Notes: generated from the sequence alone by a model not told the origin. Positions 8,946 to 17,987 are shown, counted from the first letter of the stretch. The stretch is DNA of 64,000 nt from Slackia piriformis YIT 12062 (GCF_000296445.1 NZ_JH815198.1:1365114-1429113), one strand, 5' to 3'. Made by a program: numbers and translations.

Positions 8946-10361
8946 TTACACGCCCTCTTCGTCCGCTAGGCGCTCCCCCATGAGATAGCCCATGACGGAT
9001 GCCATCATAAGACCCCTGGTCCAGCCGCTCGAATCCCCTAGGCAGTGGAGGTTCTCGATGTTGGTGTCGAAGCGCTCGTTCATTTTCACCCTATTGCTGT
9101 AGAACTTCAGCTCAGGCGCGTACAGCAGCGTCTCATCGGCCGCAAATCCAGGTATGGCCTCGTCAACGGCCATCATGAAGTTCATGATGGAAGTCATGGT
9201 TCTGTACGGCAGCGCGCTCGTGATATCGCCCGCCACGGCATCGGGCAACGTCGGACGAACATTCGACCTGTCCAGCTCGTCTTGCCAGGTTCGTTTGCCG
9301 TCGAGGATATCGCCGAAACGCTGCACGAGAATATGACCGTCGCCGAGCATGTTGGCGAGCTCTCCGATTTTCTGCGCATACGTTATGGGCCTGTCGAACG
9401 GCTCCCGAAAGTCGTGAGAGCAAAGAATGGCAAGATTGGTATTCTCGGACTTCTTCTCCTTATAGGAATGCCCGTTAACCACCGCAAGGCCGTCGTCGTA
9501 GTTCTCCTGGCTCACGAAGCCGCCCGGGTTTTGACAGAACGTACGTACCTTGTTGCGGAACGGATTGGGACACCCGATCAGCTTGCTTTCGTACAAAACG
9601 TTGTTCACGGTCTCCATGATCTCGTTTCGCACCTCAACGCGAACCCCCACATCGACGGGAGCCGGACCGTGCTCGACGCCGTGTTCTATGCACAAGCGCT
9701 CGAACCAATCTGCGCCGCGCCGCCCCGTGGCCACTACTGTACGTGCGGCACGAATCCGGTCCGTGGTTCCGTCGGCGTTGCGTATTAGCACGCCGCAACA
9801 CACCCCTTCCTCCACGATAACGTCGAGGCACTCCGTCTGAAACATGATTTCCACGCCAGAATCGCGCAAATGCCGCTCGATAAAGCCGTAAATCTCTTGC
9901 GCCTTTTCCGTTCCCAGATGACGAATGGGGCAGTCCACCAGCTTCAGGCCGGCCTTGATGGCTCGGCGTCGGATGTTTTTCACCTCGTCAGGCGCGCCCA
10001 AGCCTTCGACATGCGTGTCTGCCCCGAAGCGCAAGTACACCTCGTCGACACGCCCGATCGTCTCCTGGGCAAGATCGCTCCCTATGAGCTCGGGAAGATC
10101 GCCTCCCACCTCGCACGAAAGCGAAAGCTTTCCGTCGGAAAACGCTCCCGCCCCCGAAAACCCCGTGGTGATACGGCACGGATCGCAGCCCACGCATCGG
10201 CCCGTTTTGGCCTTAGGGCATGCTCGCTTCGAGATAGGCAGACCCTTCTCAACAATGACGATCCGCGCGCAAGACCCGCGCTCGAGCAACCCGAGTGCGG
10301 CGAATATCCCCGATGGACCGGCGCCCACGATGACCACATCGGCCGTTTGTTCAAAAACCAT
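8946..10361 (-). CDS. NAD(P)/FAD-dependent oxidoreductase, COG2509 type
   Basis: The protein has about 471 residues. DVVIVGAGPSGIFAALGLLE is the FAD-binding Rossmann motif. A Cys-rich stretch (CPKAKTGRCVGCDPCRITTG) follows, and the C-terminal GDSSGWTRGLMMASVMG closes the FAD site; this is the layout of the uncharacterised FAD-dependent dehydrogenases of COG2509. The protein is soluble, and its substrate is unknown. I prefer the ATG at 10361 over 10373 because a 9-bp hairpin (10379-10404) would lie against the upstream codon and GGGGGA sits near the downstream one. The gene appears monocistronic. Confidence 0.85.
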   Translation of the reverse strand: MVFEQTADVVIVGAGPSGIFAALGLLERGSCARIVIVEKGLPISKRACPKAKTGRCVGCDPCRITTGFSGAGAFSDGKLSLSCEVGGDLPELIGSDLAQETIGRVDEVYLRFGADTHVEGLGAPDEVKNIRRRAIKAGLKLVDCPIRHLGTEKAQEIYGFIERHLRDSGVEIMFQTECLDVIVEEGVCCGVLIRNADGTTDRIRAARTVVATGRRGADWFERLCIEHGVEHGPAPVDVGVRVEVRNEIMETVNNVLYESKLIGCPNPFRNKVRTFCQNPGGFVSQENYDDGLAVVNGHSYKEKKSENTNLAILCSHDFREPFDRPITYAQKIGELANMLGDGHILVQRFGDILDGKRTWQDELDRSNVRPTLPDAVAGDITSALPYRTMTSIMNFMMAVDEAIPGFAADETLLYAPELKFYSNRVKMNERFDTNIENLHCLGDSSGWTRGLMMASVMGYLMGERLADEEGV

Positions 10362-10378
10362 GCAATCCCCCATCGCCC

Positions 10379-10404
10379 GCCCGTTTCAAGAACCCGAAAC
10401 GGGC
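10379..10404 (-). promoter_or_regulatory. Small hairpin just upstream of the flavoprotein start
   Basis: GCCCGTTTC and GAAACGGGC can pair around an 8-base loop immediately 5' of the flavoprotein coding region on the minus strand. It could influence translation; it also lies downstream of nothing on the plus strand. Evidence is the dyad only. Confidence 0.4.
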
Positions 10405-10655
10405 AGAAAATCGTCTTGAATTTGAGCATGCGCACAAACTTGAAACGCGAAAGCCACCGCCGAAAGAACATTGGCCGCACGCTCTTTTCGCATCATACAC
10501 GTTCGCTCTGACGACGAGAAAGCCGATCGCGCCTCGAAAGAAAGCGTCTTCAACAAGAGGAGACCAGAAGCCGCCCCGATTCTGCAAGCAGCAGCTTTTC
10601 GAACGATTTTTTGTACGAGTGAACTAAAAAATTCATGCTTTATCAGGGCAGAGCA

Positions 10656-10683
10656 TTGACTGCCGCATTCGTGAAATTATAAT
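10656..10683 (+). promoter_or_regulatory. Strong sigma70-type promoter for the symporter leader
   Basis: TTGACT (10656-10661) and TATAAT (10678-10683) are separated by 16 bases. A ribosome-binding site AGGAG and ATG follow at 10701-10714. This is one of the best consensus promoters in the window and it starts a transcript with a roughly 400-base leader before the symporter gene. Confidence 0.8.
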
Positions 10684-10711
10684 GATAGCCGCAACATAGA
10701 AGGAGTCAGCC

Positions 10712-10876
10712 ATGCGCAACGCACCCGCACATATCTCGGCCGCCCCGGCCGCTCGCGGCGTTCAACGTTGCGTCCCCTTCGTGTTCAATCTCACCCCATG
10801 TGATGCCCGCTTTATCGGCGGGCATCGCCGTTTCGGTGTTGCAATCTATCCTGCATATTCCTATCGATATCTGTAG
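10712..10876 (+). CDS. Possible 54-residue leader peptide or small protein upstream of the symporter
   Basis: An ATG nine bases after AAGGAG opens a 54-codon frame beginning MRNAPAHISAAP and ending AIYPAYSYRYL, with four Tyr in the last nine residues, then TAG. It sits between a consensus promoter and the symporter gene. A 9-bp hairpin (10802-10810 with 10818-10826) lies inside it and a 13-bp hairpin follows. The Tyr-rich end directly before hairpins resembles a ribosome-stalling leader, which would suit a transporter regulated by an aromatic compound, but this is inference. I do not recognise a family. Confidence 0.45.
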   Translation: MRNAPAHISAAPAARGVQRCVPFVFNLTPCDARFIGGHRRFGVAIYPAYSYRYL

Positions 10877-10943
10877 CACACGGCACGGGCGCAGTGTTTC
10901 GCTCCTCTCTCGCGAACCGCGCCATGTCGTGTGCGCCTCCACG

Positions 10944-10987
10944 AGGCTCGTCTTGCGCTCTTCCTTCCAATCGAGCAAGACGAGCCT
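10944..10987 (+). promoter_or_regulatory. 13-bp leader hairpin, possible attenuator, upstream of the symporter
   Basis: AGGCTCGTCTTGC at 10944-10956 is the exact reverse complement of 10975-10987, with an 18-base loop; TTTC follows. It lies about 100 bases before the symporter start and about 70 bases after the small ORF stop. A weaker ATCGAC/GTCGAT dyad lies near 11008-11034. This layout fits transcription or translation attenuation. Confidence 0.5.
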
Positions 10988-11089
10988 TTCGCGCGATTCG
11001 CACGAATGCATCGACCCTTTGCAAAGTCGATAGACCAACGCATTCGCGCCTTGCACATTGCTTGCACACCGACCGATAGGAACATCCTC

Positions 11090-12661
11090 ATGCTTATCAA
11101 AGCCCTTATGGTTGCCCTCTTCGCAATCATTGCCATCGTTATTGGAATAATTTGCAGAAAGCACGCGAACAATGTCTCCGGCTTCATTTTAGGCGGACGC
11201 AACGTTGGCCCCTGGCTTTCGGCATTCGCGTTCGGAACTTCGTACTTCAGCGCCGTTATATTCGTGGGCTACGCAGGCCAGTTCGGATGGAAGTACGGTC
11301 TTGCTGCCACGTGGATCGGCATAGGAAACGCCATCTTGGGCAGCTTGCTCGCCTGGTGGATTCTCGGCCCGCGCACACGAGAAATGACGCAGCACCTGCA
11401 GGCCGCAACCATGCCTGAGTTCTTCGGCAAGCGTTTTTCGAGCACAGGTCTTCGCATCGCCGCGGCGGCCATCATCTTCGTCTTTTTGATTCCCTACACC
11501 GCCAGCGTCTACAACGGCCTTTCGCGCCTGTTCGGCATGGCGTTCGGTCTTCCCTACGAGGTATGCGTTATCGGCATGGCCCTCATCACCTGCATCTATG
11601 TAGTCCTCGGCGGCTACATGGCCACCGTCGTCAACGATTTCGTCCAGGGTATCGTCATGCTTTTCGGCATTGTCGCCGTCGTTGCGGCAGTCCTTGCCGG
11701 CAACGGAGGATTCAGCGAAGCCGTCGTATCGCTTTCTCAGATTCCGGCTGAGAACTCGGCTCTTGAAGGCGCTTTCGTGAGCATGTTCGGACCGGATTTG
11801 CCCAACCTGATCGGCGTTATCATCCTCACCAGCCTTGGCACATGGGGCCTTCCTCAGATGGTGCAGAAGTTCTACGCCATCAAAAGCGGCCCGGCCATCA
11901 AACAAGGCGCCATCATCTCCACGCTGTTCGCCGTCGTCGTAGCTGGCGGAAGCTACTTCCTCGGAGGCTTCGGCCGACTGTATGGCGACCAGATAGCCTT
12001 CTCGGCAAACGGCGCGCCGGTGTATGACTCGATCGTTCCCACTATGCTTTCGGGGTTGCCCGACATCCTTGTCGGCCTGGTTATCGTGCTCGTGCTCTCC
12101 GCGTCTATGAGCACCTTGAGCTCGCTGGTCCTCACCTCTTCGTCCACGCTGACGCTCGACCTGCTCAAAGGCAACGTCATCAAGAACATGAGCGAGAAGA
12201 GCCAGCTTCTTTGGATGCGCGGGCTGCTCGTCGTGTTCGTGGTGATCTCCGCCGCCATCGCGCTCGTGCAATACAACAGCTCCATTACGTTCATCGCCCA
12301 GCTCATGTCCATCAGCTGGGGCGCACTGGCCGGCGCGTTCCTTGGACCCTTCTTCTGGGGTCTGTACAGCAAGCGCATCAGCAAAGCGGCCGTATGGGCA
12401 AGCTTCATCGTTGGCGTCGGCCTGACCACGGGCAACATGATCGCGGGCTTCTTCGGAACGCCGCTCATTGCAAGCCCCATCAACTGCGGCGCCTTGGCCA
12501 TGGTGCTTTCCATGGTTATCGTGCCATTGGTGAGCCTGGCAACCAAGCCGGTTCCCTTCGACATCGACATCGCGCTTCCCAGCCGCAAGAGCGCGACGGA
12601 CCGCGAAATCGAGGCGGAAATGCGCGAAGAGCAGGTTCCTGAAATGGACCCCGTTGCCTAA
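11090..12661 (+). CDS. Sodium:solute symporter (SSS family)
   Basis: I take the ATG at 11090 because AGG lies upstream at a workable distance and the frame before it is not protein-like. The 523-residue product has about 13 membrane helices, with SSS signatures such as GFILGGRNVGPWLSAFAFG near the start and GTWGLPQMVQKFYAIKSG in the middle, the second being typical of PutP/PanF-like transporters. It should import a substrate with Na+. The substrate (proline, pantothenate or another acid) cannot be assigned. The C-terminal 30 residues are cytosolic and charged. The long leader suggests regulation after transcription starts. Confidence 0.92.
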   Translation: MLIKALMVALFAIIAIVIGIICRKHANNVSGFILGGRNVGPWLSAFAFGTSYFSAVIFVGYAGQFGWKYGLAATWIGIGNAILGSLLAWWILGPRTREMTQHLQAATMPEFFGKRFSSTGLRIAAAAIIFVFLIPYTASVYNGLSRLFGMAFGLPYEVCVIGMALITCIYVVLGGYMATVVNDFVQGIVMLFGIVAVVAAVLAGNGGFSEAVVSLSQIPAENSALEGAFVSMFGPDLPNLIGVIILTSLGTWGLPQMVQKFYAIKSGPAIKQGAIISTLFAVVVAGGSYFLGGFGRLYGDQIAFSANGAPVYDSIVPTMLSGLPDILVGLVIVLVLSASMSTLSSLVLTSSSTLTLDLLKGNVIKNMSEKSQLLWMRGLLVVFVVISAAIALVQYNSSITFIAQLMSISWGALAGAFLGPFFWGLYSKRISKAAVWASFIVGVGLTTGNMIAGFFGTPLIASPINCGALAMVLSMVIVPLVSLATKPVPFDIDIALPSRKSATDREIEAEMREEQVPEMDPVA

Positions 12662-12734
12662 CGGGCAGTACCGACGGCGCCGCAAGCGCCCCAGGCAAGG
12701 CGATACCCCGTTTTATCTCAAACGAGAATAATGC

Positions 12735-12764
12735 GGGACAAAGCGCCGCCGCTCCCTCTATAAT
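12735..12764 (+). promoter_or_regulatory. Promoter for the DUF364 gene
   Basis: GGGACA at 12735-12740 and TATAAT at 12759-12764 are 18 bases apart, about 90 bases upstream of the ATG at 12856. The -10 box is perfect and the -35 box is weak. Confidence 0.55.
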
Positions 12765-12855
12765 AGATTGCAGCACAACGCTGCCGGGCATTGCGGCGAA
12801 CGCTGGCCGCATAAAGCCTTGCAACCACCGAGCACGGCTAGAGAACGGAGACCGC

Positions 12856-13716
12856 ATGTCTTGCCCTGAACGCACCTGCACCGCCAATACCGCCGACAAA
12901 CGCAACATTTCGCTGCCTGAAACGCACGGACGCAACACCCCCTGGAAGTTCTATAACCACCTTATAGGCAAAATGCCCGATGACATCTATGTGCGCGATT
13001 ACTGCCTGGGCACGCACTGGACCTACATGGAGGCCGATTGCGGCATGGGCGTCAGCTTCACCTGCAAGGGCGGCGGCAAGCGCACGCACAAGTTCGACCT
13101 GCGCGGGAGACGTCTCAAAGAGGTCGCCGAACTGGCGAAATCATGGAACTTCGAAGAAGCAAGCCTGGGCGTGGCCGCCTTAAACGCCTGGTACGCCCGA
13201 CCCGAGCTGCTCGACCCGCTGGGCGCCGCATACGACGAGCCCATAGAGCTGCCCGACGGAAGCATTCGCAAGATCGACGCGTTCGAAATGTACCGCCCCC
13301 GCATCAGCGCGCACGAAAACGCGTGCGTCACGGTGGTGGGCCACTTCCCCAACGTGAACCGCATCAGCGAATACGCCCAGCTCACGGTACTTGAGCGCAA
13401 CTGCACAAGCGCGTTGGACACCCCCGATCCCGCATGCGAATACGTGGTTCCCGCGTCCGACTACACGTTCATCACCGGCGTGACCATCATCAACAAAACC
13501 GCTCCGCGCCTGCTTGAACTTGCCAAAAACGGCACCACCGTATTCGTGGGGCCGTCCGTGGTCATGTCCCCGTTTTTGTTCGACTGGGATGTTGAAACCC
13601 TGGCGGGAAGCGTGGTGGCCGACCCCGAAAAGGTCCGTTTCGCCGTGAAATCGGGCTCGGGCCAGCTTTTCGGCGAAGCCCTGCAGATGTGCACCGTCAC
13701 ACGCCCGAAAGAATAA
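12856..13716 (+). CDS. DUF4213/DUF364 protein (putative heavy-metal chelation domain)
   Basis: The protein has 286 residues. The N-terminal half (WTYMEADCGMGVSFTCKGGG) corresponds to the DUF4213 region, which has an enolase-N-like fold in known structures. The C-terminal half (VVGHFPNVNRI, TFITGVTIINKTAPRLLELA, VFVGPSVVMSP) is the DUF364 Rossmann-like domain annotated as putative heavy-metal chelation. It is cytosolic. GGAG lies six to nine bases before the ATG. Family members cluster with metal ABC transporters, as here, where a FecBCD-type importer and a MoeA-like gene follow. The chemical role is unknown; metal-cofactor delivery is inference. Confidence 0.88.
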   Translation: MSCPERTCTANTADKRNISLPETHGRNTPWKFYNHLIGKMPDDIYVRDYCLGTHWTYMEADCGMGVSFTCKGGGKRTHKFDLRGRRLKEVAELAKSWNFEEASLGVAALNAWYARPELLDPLGAAYDEPIELPDGSIRKIDAFEMYRPRISAHENACVTVVGHFPNVNRISEYAQLTVLERNCTSALDTPDPACEYVVPASDYTFITGVTIINKTAPRLLELAKNGTTVFVGPSVVMSPFLFDWDVETLAGSVVADPEKVRFAVKSGSGQLFGEALQMCTVTRPKE

Positions 13717-13733
13717 ACAGCCCTGAAAACACG

Positions 13734-13779
13734 CGATTCGCGGCGGCCGCCTGAAAAAGTGCGAAGCCGCCGCGAATCG
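13734..13779. terminator. 14-bp bidirectional hairpin between convergent genes
   Basis: CGATTCGCGGCGGC (13734-13747) pairs exactly with 13766-13779 across an 18-base loop. It closes both the DUF364 gene and the minus-strand importer/methyltransferase unit. Confidence 0.75.
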
Positions 13780-13792
13780 TGAAAACGGAGAA

Positions 13793-14458
13793 TTATTCGG
13801 CAGGCTTTCCAAACACGAACCAACGGCCTTCCTCGTCGTTGGCAACCACGTCGTAATCGGCCCCAAGATGCTCGAGCAAGGCTTCATATGCAGAGGTTTC
13901 GAGCGCCTTTGACGCGCTCATGTCGAACATTCTCGGGCCGCTGCCGCCGTTTTGCCTGCGAATCTCGGCCATCTGCGCGGCAATCTGCTCGCGCAGCGCG
14001 CGAGACCCCATGCCGCCTCCCACATAGGCAACGCCGCCCGGAGCAAGCAGCGCATAGAGGTTTTTAAAGGCCGCCATCTGATCGTCCCAAAAAGGCATGC
14101 TGCCGCGCGAGACGATCAGATCGAACGTAGTGCCAATGCGCTCGGCAAGGTCTGCGGCGCAAATATCGCTGCAGCACGAAGACAGCATGGTCGACGTACG
14201 GTTTTCGCTTGTCAGTTCGCCCCTTATGCGGTCTTCGGCCATCTTGAGCGCATCGGCGTTTTCGTCAAGCAGGGTCACATGGTCGAATGCGCCCTCCCGC
14301 AACACGGCAAGGGCCAAATGACCGCCGCCGCACCCGACATCGAGCATGCGCCCGCAGCGCTTGCCCGTGCGCTCGACAACGGCTGCGGCAATAACGGGAT
14401 AAATGGGAGCGAACAAGCGCTCCGCAATGGCATCGTACTCTTCGGCATTATGCGACAT
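13793..14458 (-). CDS. Class I SAM-dependent methyltransferase
   Basis: Start at 14458 is supported by AAAGGATTT just upstream. The 221-residue product has the SAM-binding motif I MLDVGCGGGHLALAVL, an acidic strand VTLLDENADALKMAE, and motif FDLIVSRGSMPFWDD, all typical of class I methyltransferases acting on small molecules. It is the last gene of the unit permease-ATPase-methyltransferase on the minus strand. Its position in a metal-uptake block suggests a role in making or modifying a metal chelator or cofactor; this is not shown by the protein itself. Confidence 0.85.
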   Translation of the reverse strand: MSHNAEEYDAIAERLFAPIYPVIAAAVVERTGKRCGRMLDVGCGGGHLALAVLREGAFDHVTLLDENADALKMAEDRIRGELTSENRTSTMLSSCCSDICAADLAERIGTTFDLIVSRGSMPFWDDQMAAFKNLYALLAPGGVAYVGGGMGSRALREQIAAQMAEIRRQNGGSGPRMFDMSASKALETSAYEALLEHLGADYDVVANDEEGRWFVFGKPAE

Positions 14459-14540
14459 GAGAAATCCTTTCGACAAAGAAGGCATCGCAACAGGCGATCG
14501 TCCAAGCGCGCAGAAACGGCGCGGCATACGGAGAAAAAGG

Positions 14541-15326
14541 CTACAGCGGAACGCACACGGTGGTGGTAGAGCCGTCCCGCAGCCCCACATCCACCACATC
14601 AAGCGGCGTACGATAGATGTCCTCCAGCCGCTCGCGCGTCATGACATCGCGCGGGGCGCCGGTTGTCACCATGCGACCGTCCTGCATCACAAACACGCGG
14701 TCGGCGCAGAAAAACGCATGATGAGGGTCATGGGTCACCATGAGCACGCTCACTCCGGATTTCGTCAGCTCGCGCATGCGCGAAAGCACGATCTGCTGGT
14801 TGCCGAAATCCAGACTGGCGGTTGGCTCGTCCATGATGATAAGGTCGGGCTGCTGGGCAAGACAGCGCGCGATTAGGATAAGCTGGCGCTGGCCACCGGA
14901 AAGCTTCGTATACGTACGAGGAGCAAGACCCTCGATCCCCAGAAGGCACATGGCCTCCCAGGCTATCTCGCGGTCGCGCCGGTCGATGCGCGAAAAACGG
15001 TCGAGATACGGGCTGCGCCCCATAAGCACCACGTCGGCCACCGTGAACGGAAACGGCGGCGTATGAGCCTGCGGCAGATAGGCGAAAATGCGCGCGCGTT
15101 CCTGCTCGGTCATCTTCACCACCGTGCGGCCGTGCATCCGCACATCGCCGGAAAACGGCTTTTCCAGGCAGAGGATGTTTTTGAGCAACGTGGTCTTACC
15201 GCACCCGTTCGCGCCGATGATGCAGGCGAACTCCCCCGCCTCCATAGACAGCGAAACGCCATGCACGATTTCTTTATGCCCATAGCCGCAACGCAGGTCA
15301 TGAACGGAAATCAGATGTTCGGCCAT
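14541..15326 (-). CDS. ABC importer ATPase, FecE/FepC type
   Basis: The 261-residue protein has Walker A GANGCGKTT (38-46), signature LSGGQRQLILIARCL, Walker B LIIMDEPTASLD and the switch His in MVTHDPHHAFFCADRVFVM. The overall pattern is that of ATPases paired with FecCD permeases (type II importers for siderophores, cobalamin, heme or molybdate). The ATG at 15326 is chosen over an upstream GTG at 15335 because AAGGGG is better spaced. It begins three bases after the permease stop, so the two are co-translated. Confidence 0.93.
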   Translation of the reverse strand: MAEHLISVHDLRCGYGHKEIVHGVSLSMEAGEFACIIGANGCGKTTLLKNILCLEKPFSGDVRMHGRTVVKMTEQERARIFAYLPQAHTPPFPFTVADVVLMGRSPYLDRFSRIDRRDREIAWEAMCLLGIEGLAPRTYTKLSGGQRQLILIARCLAQQPDLIIMDEPTASLDFGNQQIVLSRMRELTKSGVSVLMVTHDPHHAFFCADRVFVMQDGRMVTTGAPRDVMTRERLEDIYRTPLDVVDVGLRDGSTTTVCVPL

Positions 15327-15328
15327 GC

Positions 15329-16501
15329 TCACCACCCCTTGATGTTGCGACGGAAAATGAAGATGAAGAACGGCACGCCTATGATGGCGGTCAGGATGCC
15401 GATGGGAACCTCGGTCGAAGCCATGAGACGACAGAGGTCGTCCACAATCAGAAGATAGCCCGCCCCTATGAACATGGACGTGGGCAGCAGCACCTTGTAG
15501 TTAGGACCCACGATAGAACGCGCCAGGTGCGGGATGACCAAGCCGACCCAGCCCACAATGCCGGCAACGGCGACGGAGCAGGCCACGATGAGCGTCGATG
15601 CGAATATGACGATCAGGCGAACCCGTGCGGTGTTCACACCCAGGCTGCGCGCCTCTTCCTCGCCGAAGGAAAGCACGTTGAGCTTCCAGCGCTCCAGCAA
15701 AAGCAGGCCGAAGCCTATGGCCATGGGCGCCACAATCATGGCCAAATCAACCTGGTCGATGCGAGAGAAGCTTCCCATCAGCCAAAATGTAATGGCAGGA
15801 AGCTTATCATTTGCATCGGCCATGAACTTCACAAGCGATGTGAACGACTGGAACAGCGTGGTGACCAGCATGCCGCCCAGGACAAGGCCCAGAAGCGCAT
15901 CGTATTTGTTCACCATCTTGTTCATCCACACGGCGCCGCCCACGGCAACCATAGCGCCTATGAAGGCGAAAAGCTGCACCATCATGTTCGACATGCCGAA
16001 CAGAAGGGCAAGGCACGCACCGAAACTAGCGCCGGCCGATGCGCCCAGGATATCCGGCGAAACCAACGGGTTTTTAAACATGCCCTGATAGCTTGCGCCC
16101 GCAACGGCCAGGGCGGCGCCGACGAGCATAACTACCAGAATGCGGGGCAGGCGAATATTGGTCAGGGCCGTGGCCATTTGCTGGTTCACTTCCACATAGG
16201 ACATGTTCAACCCGAAATTCGCAAGGAAATCGGCAAGGGCGTTGTTGGCAAGGCCCCCAAGCGTGGTCACCAATTCAACAGGCGTTATGGGATATCGACC
16301 CAATGCAAAAGAAATGACGACAATTGCCGCCAGCGCAAACCCGATGGTAATTTTCACCCACGGCTTCACCTTGCGGTCAAGCGCGTCAGCGCACTGTGCG
16401 CCTTGTTCGCAACAGGTCTGCGCAGACCCTTGGAAAGCCGCATCGTCATTTAAGGCGGCCGCAGATCGAGGCGGCCGCTTCCAGAACTTCAATCCCCCCA
16501 T
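15329..16501 (-). CDS. FecCD-family ABC transporter permease
   Basis: The 390-residue protein has a polar N-terminus of about 45 residues with two Cys, then about ten membrane helices. Family landmarks are LPRILVVMLVGAALAVAGAS, GMFKNPLVSPDILGASAGAS, ARSLGVNTARVRLI and GWVGLVIPHLARSIVGPNYK (quoted in separate pieces). These define type II importers of metal-chelate or oxyanion substrates. It is the first gene of the minus-strand unit and divergent from the binding-protein gene at 16706. The long Cys-containing N-terminal tail is unusual for this family. Confidence 0.93.
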   Translation of the reverse strand: MGGLKFWKRPPRSAAALNDDAAFQGSAQTCCEQGAQCADALDRKVKPWVKITIGFALAAIVVISFALGRYPITPVELVTTLGGLANNALADFLANFGLNMSYVEVNQQMATALTNIRLPRILVVMLVGAALAVAGASYQGMFKNPLVSPDILGASAGASFGACLALLFGMSNMMVQLFAFIGAMVAVGGAVWMNKMVNKYDALLGLVLGGMLVTTLFQSFTSLVKFMADANDKLPAITFWLMGSFSRIDQVDLAMIVAPMAIGFGLLLLERWKLNVLSFGEEEARSLGVNTARVRLIVIFASTLIVACSVAVAGIVGWVGLVIPHLARSIVGPNYKVLLPTSMFIGAGYLLIVDDLCRLMASTEVPIGILTAIIGVPFFIFIFRRNIKGW

Positions 16502-16542
16502 ATTCCCCCTTGCGTTCGCAATCAGCGATGCTATTATTCATT

Positions 16543-16560
16543 TATTCTCGTTTAAGAATA
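16543..16560. promoter_or_regulatory. TATTCT-N6-AGAATA dyad in the divergent importer promoter
   Basis: TATTCTCGTTTAAGAATA is a 6+6 inverted repeat with a 6-base spacer, lying in an AT-rich stretch between the divergent permease and binding-protein genes, in an otherwise GC-rich genome. It is a plausible operator for a metal- or oxyanion-responsive regulator. No known consensus matches it convincingly. Confidence 0.4.
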
Positions 16561-16705
16561 TATCTGAATGAGGATATTATACTTCAACGCACTTCGCACG
16601 CAAACCAATCCCATTCCGGGTCTAGGGCGCAAGCCGCCCGTCTCATGGAAAAGAAGGCGCCCGGCTAAGGAAAAAGCAAGGTTGAAAGCAACAAAGAGGA
16701 AGAGA

Positions 16706-17869
16706 ATGGGGATGTCCACAAAGAAACAAAGGCTGATAAGCGTCATAGCGATCGCATGTCTTGCCATGGCTCTTGCCGTGTTCGCAGGATGCTCGAGCGC
16801 AGAAGAACCCGCTTCCGAACCGTCGGACACTTCCGCGCAGACGCAGACCGAAACCGTAGACCCCATGGCCGATCGCACCATCACCGACGACGCCGGCCGT
16901 CAGGTAACCATCCCGGGAACGGGTGCCTTGGAAAAGATCTACTACACCGGCGCACCCGGCCAGATTTTCTGCTTCACGCTGGCTCCCGAGCTCGCCGCAG
17001 GAAGCACCATGGAGTTTTCCGAGGCAGAGCTGGCATTCCTTCCTGAAGGAACCGGGGATCTGCCCTACCTTGGAACGCTTTCCGGCGGAAAGGAACTCAA
17101 TCCCGAGGCAATCATGGCCGAAGGCGTGCAGGTCATTTTCTCCGTCACCACCGCAACCCCCGGCGATTACGACGTAAGCTCCGCCGACGACCTGCAGAAC
17201 CTGACTGGAATACCCGTCGTCGTCTTGGACGGCTCTTTGGACGCCACCCCTGCCACCTATCGCACGCTGGGCACCCTGCTCGGCAAGGAAGACGAAGCCG
17301 AAAAGCTTGCCAGCTATTGCGAATCCGCGCTGAGCAACGTGAAGAACGCCGTTGCCGAAATTCCCGAGGACCAGCGTGTAAGCCTGTATTACGCCGAAGG
17401 TTCCGAAGGCCTTCAAACCGAGCCCAAGGGTTCGACGCACTCCCTTGCATTCGATATCGCAGGCGCGAACAACGTCGCCCAAGACGTCGAAGCCGTCAAG
17501 GGCAAAGGCATGAGCCCCATATCCCTTGAGCAGGTTCTTGCCTGGAACCCGCAGGTCATCATTGCCTGGGACGACGAAGTGCGCGGTGGTGCCGATGAGA
17601 TCATCCGCACCGACAGCAACTGGTCTACCATAGACGCCGTAAAAGAAGGCCGCGTCTATACCATGCCCAACGTGCCCTTCTCCTGGTGCGACCGCCCGCC
17701 TGCGGTCAACCGCATCCTGGGCATTCAGTGGATCGCCAACACCTTGTATCCCGAAGCCTACGATGTTGACATGGTCGAGGTGACCAAAGAGTTCTACAGC
17801 ATGTTCTATCACGCGGAACTCACCGACGACCAGGCGCGCGAAATCCTGGGCAACAGCTACGCGCAGTAG
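16706..17869 (+). CDS. ABC transporter substrate-binding lipoprotein (FecB/TroA-like cluster)
   Basis: Start at 16706 follows AGAGGAAGAG; ATG 16712 is an alternative. The 387-residue product has a lipoprotein signal (ISVIAIACLAMALAVFAGC, lipid Cys about 29). The mature protein opens with RTITDDAGRQVTIPG, the standard beginning of FecB-type binding proteins, and the C-terminal half has SLEQVLAWNPQVIIAWDD and VKEGRVYTMPNVPF. Such proteins deliver metal chelates, heme, cobalamin, or oxyanions as in Haemophilus MolA. Ligand identity is not visible, although the lack of a siderophore biosynthesis gene and the nearby MoeA-like gene favour molybdate or tungstate. Confidence 0.9.
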   Translation: MGMSTKKQRLISVIAIACLAMALAVFAGCSSAEEPASEPSDTSAQTQTETVDPMADRTITDDAGRQVTIPGTGALEKIYYTGAPGQIFCFTLAPELAAGSTMEFSEAELAFLPEGTGDLPYLGTLSGGKELNPEAIMAEGVQVIFSVTTATPGDYDVSSADDLQNLTGIPVVVLDGSLDATPATYRTLGTLLGKEDEAEKLASYCESALSNVKNAVAEIPEDQRVSLYYAEGSEGLQTEPKGSTHSLAFDIAGANNVAQDVEAVKGKGMSPISLEQVLAWNPQVIIAWDDEVRGGADEIIRTDSNWSTIDAVKEGRVYTMPNVPFSWCDRPPAVNRILGIQWIANTLYPEAYDVDMVEVTKEFYSMFYHAELTDDQAREILGNSYAQ

Positions 17870-17987
17870 CCGTCGCTTTCCTACAACCTACTCTTCGGCA
17901 CCGTCCCCCACACATTCTTCCGGTGCCTCGCTTCCAAAGCCGCAGTAAGCCCCTGCTTGTTGCGGCTCCATCGTTGAAAGGAACGCC

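Noticed and set aside
11189-12685. A 498-codon minus-strand frame under the symporter
   Set aside because: Charged, low-complexity product opposite a clear 13-helix transporter; an antisense shadow of a GC-rich gene.
16643-17812. A 389-codon minus-strand frame under the binding-protein gene
   Set aside because: No recognisable domain; the plus strand gives a textbook lipoprotein and FecB-type fold.
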